NCBI GenBank assembly: GCA_030180075.1
Contig: JASNJN010000087.1
Coordinates: forward strand, 1-22,320
Direction of reading: 5' to 3'
Source: Mikrocytos mackini
Lineage: Eukaryota; Endomyxa; Ascetosporea; Mikrocytida; Mikrocytiidae
Length of the DNA stretch: 22,320 nt
Program-made: the position numbers and the translations under genes
The notes under the pieces: generated by a model
Told to the model about the DNA's origin: nothing
The model's database searches: none
Seen by the model: only the letters and a program-made list of their open reading frames with translations
Shown: positions 16,915 through 22,320 of the stretch, piece by piece
How the letters are laid out: every line of letters starts with the position of its first letter
Numbering within the stretch: the first letter of the stretch is position 1

Positions 16915-18207
16915 TTAATTCGTCCCTAACCACAGATATGTGTAAACAAAATCCATAAAGTCTTCATCAGCTATTACTGGTGGAGTCCCAATATTCCTTT
17001 TCTTTGGGGTCTTTTGTGTTTCATTTTTGTTTTTATTTTTAAGTCTCCCCACTCTGGCCAGTGGCCATTTTCGTCCGTCACTTAGCCTCACTGAGGTTTT
17101 CCCTTGATGCCGGATCTTCCGGGGCCCGACAAAACTTCCTTTATGGGTCTTTAAAAATATCTCCTCACCTTCCTTGAATACTCTTTGCTTGGCACCATGG
17201 CGTTTATTAAAATATCTTGTGGTTTGTTCTTGTTTTCGTTCGACCGATTTTCTATCCACTGTAATCCTCTCCTCTCCTCCATCAAGTTCTTTTGTGGGTG
17301 CCAAGATAGATAAGCTACTCCTAATTTTCCTACCAAACATAGCTTCAAAAGGACTTATGTCGGTGGTAGTATGAGGCGTCGAACGGTAATTTGCGACTAG
17401 TTCCTCTATCGTTAGTGCAACATCCCATTTATTTTCCACGGCTTCCTCTAATTTCTCAGCGATTACTCTATTGAACCGCTCCACCAGACCATTTTGTCTT
17501 GGTGCGTACAGGGCTACCATCCTGTGTTCGAACCCCGCATCTCTTAAAAAGTTTTCGGTTTCTTTGGACACAAATTGTGTTCCGTTGTCCGAGACCATTT
17601 CCTTCGGAAGTCCGAACGTACTGAATACCTTCTTTAAGGACTTTATCACAATCTTACTATCTATGTTTGTGAGCCCTATCACCTCGGGCCATTTAGAATA
17701 GTAATCAATAAGGACTAACAGGTATTTGTAAGGNCCTCTGNTTAAAGGGCCTTTTATATCTATTGCTACTTTATCCCATGGTCCCGCAGGCAGTTTTATC
17801 GGATTCAGTGGTGCCTCGAACGTTTTCTTTGTTCGCCCCGACTTCATGCAAATCCCACATTTCTTTATGTAATCATGTATGAACGTTGTCCATGCTGGCC
17901 ACCAGAATAGTCTGCCTACTCGCTTGGTTGTGCGAATGATTCCTTGGTGTATTCTGTGTCCCTCAGCTACTATCTTCCAAACTGTACTTGGGTATGGTAT
18001 GAATCTCGATCCGTCGAAGTATAGAAAATCGTCCATTACCGATATCTTATCTAAATTCCGGTATATCTCCTTATGCTTCTCCTGGTTTTGTTTAGACCAG
18101 AGGTTGTTCTTTATTATCTTTACCAATGTTTTCATTTCTCTCCCGTATTCTATCTGTTTGATGCCTGGGTATTCTCTTACGGAATTAATCACCACTTCCT
18201 CGTTCAA
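16915..18207 (-). CDS. Integrase of the Ty3/gypsy element
   Basis: About 430 residues. The N-terminal zinc-binding HHCC domain lies near 78-122 (GHRIHQG, then CGICMKSG). The catalytic core carries the three acidic residues in VAIDIKGPL, VSDNGTQF and LVERFNRVIAEKL. The N bases at 17734 and 17741 blur the codons right after the first aspartate block. The C-terminal part (GSFVGPRKI, then VRLSDGRKWPLARVGRL) resembles a GPF/Y module, with a short basic tail and no chromodomain. Integrase joins the cDNA to host DNA. The frame is open upstream of any natural start and continues the RNase H region after a frame break near 18335, so this was part of one Gag-Pol polyprotein. Confidence 0.88.
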   Translation of the reverse strand: MNEEVVINSVREYPGIKQIEYGREMKTLVKIIKNNLWSKQNQEKHKEIYRNLDKISVMDDFLYFDGSRFIPYPSTVWKIVAEGHRIHQGIIRTTKRVGRLFWWPAWTTFIHDYIKKCGICMKSGRTKKTFEAPLNPIKLPAGPWDKVAIDIKGPLXRXPYKYLLVLIDYYSKWPEVIGLTNIDSKIVIKSLKKVFSTFGLPKEMVSDNGTQFVSKETENFLRDAGFEHRMVALYAPRQNGLVERFNRVIAEKLEEAVENKWDVALTIEELVANYRSTPHTTTDISPFEAMFGRKIRSSLSILAPTKELDGGEERITVDRKSVERKQEQTTRYFNKRHGAKQRVFKEGEEIFLKTHKGSFVGPRKIRHQGKTSVRLSDGRKWPLARVGRLKNKNKNETQKTPKKRNIGTPPVIADEDFMDFVYTYLWLGTN

Positions 18208-18967
18208 CGGGACCTGATTGTGGTTGCTCGCGTCTGCGTTCCTTGATAAAAGGTCTGCGATTCCGTTTTCTTCTCCTTTTAGATGTACTACGGAATAATC
18301 GTAGCAGGCTAACCGTTCTCGCCATCGTTCTTTTTACCTTGCTTTGGGATAGCAGTGTTACTAACGAGCGGTGGTCGGTGTGGAGTGTGAAGTGTCTTCC
18401 TAGTAGATACTTCCTAAACTTTTCGATGGCAGACACGCATGCTAGAGCTTCTTTTTCTCCGATCGCGTAACCTTGCTCATATTTCCTAAACCTAGACGAC
18501 CAATATGTGATGGGTTTGAACATCCCATTGTCCTGCTCCTGTTCTAGGACTGCGCCCATTCCTTCGTCACAAGCGTCACATTTAAGGATTACCTGCTTGT
18601 TCGAGTCTGTATCGAAAGGCGTTAAAGTTATTCGTTGCTTAATCGTCTGTTTCAATTTGTTGAATGCGCGGTCTTCGTCCTCGCCCCATTTAAATCTTAC
18701 GTCCTTTTTAAGTAGTTTATGGATTGGGGCAGCTATCACCGCGATATGGGGAATGAACTTTCCATAGTAATTTATAATTCCTAGCACTTGTCGTACCTCC
18801 TTGACACTGGTAGGATGTCGTAATCTCTCGATAATCGAGGTCTTCTCTACCGTAGGTCGTATTCCTTCTCCCGATATCTCATAACCTAGGAACTCAACTT
18901 GTCCTGTTACGGGGACTGACTTTTCTTCGTTTATTATGATCCTAAACTGTTCCAGTTTGTTCCTCAC
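18185..18967 (-). CDS. End of reverse transcriptase plus RNase H (fragment)
   Basis: About 260 residues in a frame shifted from the upstream Gag-Pol segment. The first part completes the RT thumb and connection (VEFLGYEISGEGI, then VLGIINYYGKFI). RNase H follows, with its acidic residues in LKCDACDEGMGAVLEQ, EKEALACVSAIEKF and LHTDHRSLVTL. The last ~50 residues (RRRKRNRRPF and on) are a nonsense tail. A frame change near 18335, beside a run of five T on the plus strand, moves the true reading into the frame of the integrase segment. The domain removes the RNA template during cDNA synthesis. Confidence 0.85.
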   Translation of the reverse strand: MRNKLEQFRIIINEEKSVPVTGQVEFLGYEISGEGIRPTVEKTSIIERLRHPTSVKEVRQVLGIINYYGKFIPHIAVIAAPIHKLLKKDVRFKWGEDEDRAFNKLKQTIKQRITLTPFDTDSNKQVILKCDACDEGMGAVLEQEQDNGMFKPITYWSSRFRKYEQGYAIGEKEALACVSAIEKFRKYLLGRHFTLHTDHRSLVTLLSQSKVKRTMARTVSLLRLFRSTSKRRRKRNRRPFIKERRREQPQSGPVERGSGD

Positions 18968-21186
18968 TTCTTCGGTTTTGTCCCAACATTCTCTCTTGCT
19001 TTTTCAGCAATTAGGATATCATCTAGGTAACAGAGGACTCCTTCCGTTTCTCCTATTATTTGTCCGATGATTCTCTGGAATGCACTAGGCGCACTTTTGA
19101 TGCCAAAGGGCATTTTCGAGTATTTGAACATACCTACGTGGGTTACCACTGTGGTTATCGGTTGGGAGTCCTCATCGAGTTCAATCTGATGGTATGCATT
19201 CTTCAAGTCTATTTTGCTGAAGAATCTGTTATTCTCTCCTAGTCTACAAAACAATTCTTCTATTGTGGGTAGAGGAAACTTGTCGTCCTGGATGTTTTTG
19301 TTTACCACCCGGAAATCTCCACAGATTCTAACGTCACCTCCTTTCTTTTTAACTACCACTATTGGTGAAGCCCACTCGGTTGTTTTCACCGGTACTAATA
19401 TTCCATGATTTACTAACCTACGGATTTCCTCGTGAACAATGTTTCTCATTGCATAGGGGACTGACCTTTCCTTTTGGATGATTGGAGTGACTCCTTCTTT
19501 TAGAGAAATTTTGAAAGAGGGCTTCTTATTTCCTTCCTCCCCCTGACCGAAGAGTTTTCCCTTCTTCTGTAAATTTTTATAAAAGTAGTTATTATCACTT
19601 ATTCTTTCTACTTTATTTACTTGGTCGATCTCCTTCCAGTTTATCAGGTTCAATTCTTCGAGTGCGTTGTATCCTAGCACATTTTCTACTCCTTTTATCA
19701 CATGGAATTCCGCTTCCATTTCGCTTCCCATTACTCTTATTTTCGTTCTGGTGAATCCTATTGGGGAAACTATGCTATTATCGAAATTCCTTATTGTGAT
19801 CTTTTCATCATTTCTATCCATTCCAAGTCCCAACTCTTTAGCTGTCTGTAAACTAACTACGTTGACTTCTGCACCGGTATCCCCTAGTGCTCTGAATGTT
19901 CTTCCGTTTGTACTAACCTGGAAGTATTTTAGCTTGTTTTTCCTGGTTTCTAGCCTATTCATTCTAGACTGATTACTATTTCCAAAACAGCGCTCCTCAA
20001 AGTGGTTTAATCTTCCACAATTATTGCAACGGTGTCCAAATGCAGGACATCTCTCTCTGCTCCTTATATGGGATTCACTACACTTGCTGCAATTTCCTTG
20101 CGACTCTGATTGAGGCTGCCTACCCGGTGGTCTTTCCTGGAATTGCCTTCTGATTGTTGTGTTTGCTTGTCCTAACCAGTTTCTTTTTGCTCTTTCTCCT
20201 TGAAGGTACACACTTTGTCTGCCGTCTTCTCTCCTTTTCGATTCCCGGCGAAGTAGTGCTGCAGCTTCTATCTGTTGTGCGATCACCATCGCCGCTGCAT
20301 AAGTCGCAGGTGGTTTCGCTAATAACGTACTCTTTAGTCCCTCGTCCTTTAATCCAGAGATGAATAAATCCCTTAGGACGGAATCTTCCTTTTCGCCTAT
20401 GTCGCATCTCGCTATCAGTTGCCTGAGTGCTACTCCGAATTCTGCAACGGCTTCGCCTGCCTGCTTCCTGGAAAATAGTTCGACTCGGTGGTATGTTGTG
20501 GACCCCACCGGTGTAAAGTGTTCGGACATTGTCCTGTTTATAGAGTCCAGTGTCTTTTCATGCCCTGTTAAGACGCTTGAAAGTAATCTGCGTCCTTCAT
20601 TTCCCAAACAATGTTCCAGTATGTGTACCTTGCGTATCATACTATAGCCGACGAACCCTGTCGCTACCAAGTATGTCGAAAATGCAGCATACCATGTTTC
20701 CCAATTTACTTCCAGTCTACCTGGATTTTTCAGGAAATCCGCTGGCGGAGCCAGTGTTGTGACTAGAGGCTCACTGATCACTTGAGAACTGATAGTCTCA
20801 CTGTTGTCTTCATTTCCCCGTACGTCTTCTATCACGTACTTCTCTTGTGGGGTTCTCAGTCTGTCTTTGATTTGCTCCGGTATTCCCTGGATTCTTAATT
20901 CTATTACCTCCAATTCGAACAGTTTGTATACGAGGTCATCCTTTCGGTCTGCTACCGAAGTTTGTATCTGTTCCTGTTCGCACTCTTTCCTAAGCATGAC
21001 CACTGTCTTAACTCTCAGTTTAGCTAGTTCCTGACGCCAGCATGTTGCTACTTGGCCGGTTAGTTCCTGCCAGTCCGTAGAGACCGTTTCCTCCTCCCGA
21101 TTCACTAGTAGGGTCAGGGCCTCTTCGCTGGACAGTGTATGGATTAGTTCCATGAGTTTTGATTCGAGTTGAGTCGATGTCGCCAT
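18964..21186 (-). CDS. Gag-protease-reverse transcriptase of the Ty3/gypsy element
   Basis: One frame of 740 codons starting with ATG at 21186, three bases inside the LTR. Residues 1-140 are charged and helical. The capsid-like region spans about 150-320. Two zinc knuckles lie near 365-402: CSKCSESH...CPA and CNNCGRLNHFEERC. The protease has its catalytic LGDTGAEVNVVS at about 433. RT starts near 590 (EWASPIVVVKKKGG, FSKIDLKNAYHQIEL) and has the catalytic YLDD at about 718. Gag and Pol share one frame with no stop or programmed shift between them. A single-base frame change shortly after YLDD ends the segment with about eight nonsense residues. The product would assemble particles and copy the RNA to cDNA. 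Confidence 0.9.
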   Translation of the reverse strand: MATSTQLESKLMELIHTLSSEEALTLLVNREEETVSTDWQELTGQVATCWRQELAKLRVKTVVMLRKECEQEQIQTSVADRKDDLVYKLFELEVIELRIQGIPEQIKDRLRTPQEKYVIEDVRGNEDNSETISSQVISEPLVTTLAPPADFLKNPGRLEVNWETWYAAFSTYLVATGFVGYSMIRKVHILEHCLGNEGRRLLSSVLTGHEKTLDSINRTMSEHFTPVGSTTYHRVELFSRKQAGEAVAEFGVALRQLIARCDIGEKEDSVLRDLFISGLKDEGLKSTLLAKPPATYAAAMVIAQQIEAAALLRRESKRREDGRQSVYLQGERAKRNWLGQANTTIRRQFQERPPGRQPQSESQGNCSKCSESHIRSRERCPAFGHRCNNCGRLNHFEERCFGNSNQSRMNRLETRKNKLKYFQVSTNGRTFRALGDTGAEVNVVSLQTAKELGLGMDRNDEKITIRNFDNSIVSPIGFTRTKIRVMGSEMEAEFHVIKGVENVLGYNALEELNLINWKEIDQVNKVERISDNNYFYKNLQKKGKLFGQGEEGNKKPSFKISLKEGVTPIIQKERSVPYAMRNIVHEEIRRLVNHGILVPVKTTEWASPIVVVKKKGGDVRICGDFRVVNKNIQDDKFPLPTIEELFCRLGENNRFFSKIDLKNAYHQIELDEDSQPITTVVTHVGMFKYSKMPFGIKSAPSAFQRIIGQIIGETEGVLCYLDDILIAEKARENVGTKPKK
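21174..21185 (-). promoter_or_regulatory. Candidate primer-binding site overlapping the Gag start
   Basis: The minus strand reads TGGCGACATCGA three bases after the 5' LTR. TGG complements the CCA end of a tRNA, and TGGCGAC fits the 3' ends of some arginine and serine tRNAs as I recall them. Complementarity beyond seven or eight bases is not evident. The Gag ATG (21186-21184) overlaps it. Confidence 0.5.
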
Positions 21187-21188
21187 AT

Positions 21189-21284
21189 TGTAAAGATCTG
21201 TAATTCTATTGAAAAATTAAATATCAAAAATAGAATTAGTTAAAACTGACATTAAAAGCGGGGGCTTATAATCCTCTTACAACA
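21189..21284 (-). repeat. 5' LTR, 96 bp
   Basis: Matches the LTR at 16778-16875 except for one T/C change and two one-base A deletions. It has TG...CA ends and the same TATAAG motif. At under 100 bp it is very short for a Ty3/gypsy LTR, which must hold both the promoter and the RNA 3' end. No AATAAA is seen. Confidence 0.88.
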
Positions 21285-21885
21285 ATGATATTCCCTGGGG
21301 GCATATATTTAAAATTTTAGTTTTCCAAAAGTTAAATTTTCAAAAAATAAAATTTAGGTTTATGGAAAAGGCTGAGGTGTATGCGTCTATAATCCATAGA
21401 GATTGTATATATTGACTAAATATAGTATAGATATTGTTAATTTACAGTTCTAATCGATTTTTAAAATTTTATGTCAATATTGCATTACAAATGACCTAGT
21501 TTGGTATATAGGTAGTTTATTGTATATTTTTAAAGCGCATGTTTGATTTTCAGACAACATTAGTGTATATTCAATAGAGTTTGGTAACATTAAATTTTAA
21601 ATATGGATTAAAATGAAACAGATCATGACAGATGTATTCTAAGTTGGAAATATACAAAATATTACAGTTTATTAAAATATTTAACATATTCCAAATTCAG
21701 ATTGTTATGTTATTCAGTTGAAAATTTATATTTTGAAATTTAAATTTAAATTAAAAATTTGAAAAACATTAAATAATTATTACACTGCCTTGTGTTTATT
21801 GCACGTAAAAAGTTAAAAACATATGTTTAATTTATTAAATACACATATATCTATTTAAACCTAATAATTAATTAAATTTCTTAGG
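21285..21885. other. AT-rich intergenic DNA, nothing recognised
   Basis: About 600 bp, very AT-rich with A/T runs. I see no frame of note, no tRNA and no clear repeat. The minus strand adjoining the LTR does not continue the SecA-like coding frame: its frames are closed by stops within a few dozen bases. Confidence 0.65.
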
Positions 21886-21948
21886 CGCTTGCGCCTGGCC
21901 ACTTCAGCCCGTCCCTCGGCTACCCCGAATTCCGTCAACCCGCAAGGG

Positions 21949-22320
21949 TTAGGGTTTTATGCCTGCTTCTTTCCGAGAAGCTCTGCAGCAGCTTCCTTTG
22001 GAAGGCTTCGGGCAGTGCTGCTCTGGGTTCCTTTTCCTCAGGAATCTCGCCAGAACACGACTTCTCAACCCTTTGGGGGATCCTCCTGTGAACCAGGAGT
22101 AGATCCTGAGTGACCCTTTTAGGGTTACATTCAGGATCTTTGCGACGACATTCTCTATTGAAACGCCGTTGCTGAGCGAACCACCATGTGAGTGGCCAAT
22201 TCTAGTGATCGCTCTGAACGTCTTCGGGTTGTCTATGGACCGCTTAGTGAGGATTCCAAGTTGGCCCACTACAAACTGTAGCGCTCTTACCTTGTAACCG
22301 GTGTACTTACCTCTCAGGTG
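21949..22320 (-). CDS. Edge fragment, possibly non-LTR retrotransposon RT C-terminus
   Basis: A minus-strand frame is open from the window edge (22320) to a stop at 21949, about 123 codons, in GC-richer DNA unlike its surroundings. The pattern KVRALQFVVGQLGIL, later SIENVVAKILNVTLKGSLRI, resembles the end of R2/R4-type non-LTR reverse transcriptases (a KV..L..VVG..G block followed by ...L.GS..I). I rely on pattern only. After about residue 90 a neighbouring frame looks more protein-like, so a frame change near 22080 is possible. No poly-A tail is visible downstream. Confidence 0.35.
   Translation of the reverse strand, partial: HLRGKYTGYKVRALQFVVGQLGILTKRSIDNPKTFRAITRIGHSHGGSLSNGVSIENVVAKILNVTLKGSLRIYSWFTGGSPKGLRSRVLARFLRKRNPEQHCPKPSKGSCCRASRKEAGIKP

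Larger units (their letters stand above)
16778..21284 (-). mobile_element. Ty3/gypsy LTR retrotransposon, 4.5 kb, decayed
   Basis: On the minus strand the order is LTR, primer-binding-site candidate, Gag, protease, reverse transcriptase, RNase H, integrase, polypurine tract, LTR. The Pol order with integrase last places it in Ty3/gypsy. It has the CCHC pair with CPA after the first knuckle seen in elements annotated as K02A2.6-like. The LTRs differ by one substitution and two single-A indels. Two frame breaks and two N bases (17734, 17741) interrupt Pol. The bases outside the LTRs (ggtat and atgat) do not match, so there is no target-site duplication. No envelope frame and no chromodomain are visible. 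Confidence 0.92.

Noticed and set aside
21785-21815. Short resemblance (tttattgcac.taaaa) to 5128-5145 in the inverted-repeat arm
   Set aside because: Only about 15 bases of AT-rich sequence match and the flanks differ, so chance is enough.
22300-22320. gaggtaagtac on the minus strand as a splice donor
   Set aside because: It matches the donor consensus, but the frame stays open through it and the fragment resembles an intronless retrotransposon, so I treat it as coincidence.
1-22320. CRISPR arrays, rRNA genes, intact tRNA genes
   Set aside because: No regularly spaced repeats with unique spacers, no rRNA-like blocks, and the only tRNA-like sequence has a degenerate cloverleaf.

Overview
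The window looks like AT-rich nuclear DNA of an invertebrate, probably an insect. It is packed with eukaryotic transposable elements: a Ty3/gypsy LTR retrotransposon, foldback elements, a hAT-type MITE and a pogo/Tigger transposase scrap. None of the genes looks bacterial in layout: there are no ribosome-binding sites and no operon starts. My recollection, which I cannot check here, is that SecA-like genes of the kind seen here are annotated in sciaroid flies (fungus gnats, gall midges). A lower dipteran is therefore my best guess, held loosely.

Layout. Positions 1-2402 are a nest of direct and inverted copies of one ~0.9 kb block, with N bases at the palindrome centres. The block holds a tRNA-like Pol III unit and a DDE transposase fragment. 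A short foldback-like element lies at 2310-2716. A 1.5 kb element with ~710-725 bp inverted arms and a 10 bp target duplication lies at 2876-4393. A 354 bp hAT-type MITE with an 8 bp target duplication lies at 4654-5007. A 3.1 kb inverted duplication (5073-8202, arms 1503 bp, Ns beside its centre) follows, with no recognisable gene of its own.

From 16777 down to about 8203, on the minus strand, lies the most unusual content: one very large coding region now split into seven open segments. In order it has two long helical segments, the SecA nucleotide-binding domain 1, the SecA cross-linking domain and nucleotide-binding domain 2, a TPR-like stretch with a cysteine cluster, a hydrophobic segment, an OTU-like segment and an unrecognised C-terminal region. 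The breaks are three in-frame TAA codons, one 10 bp tandem duplication and two further frame changes that cancel each other. Its upstream end is cut by the retrotransposon.

The retrotransposon (16778-21284, minus strand) has LTRs of only 96-98 bp, a polypurine tract, a primer-binding-site candidate overlapping the Gag start codon, and a single Gag-Pol frame now broken at two places. Beyond it lie 0.6 kb of AT-rich DNA with no gene and, at the edge, a GC-richer open frame that may be the C-terminal end of a non-LTR retrotransposon polymerase.
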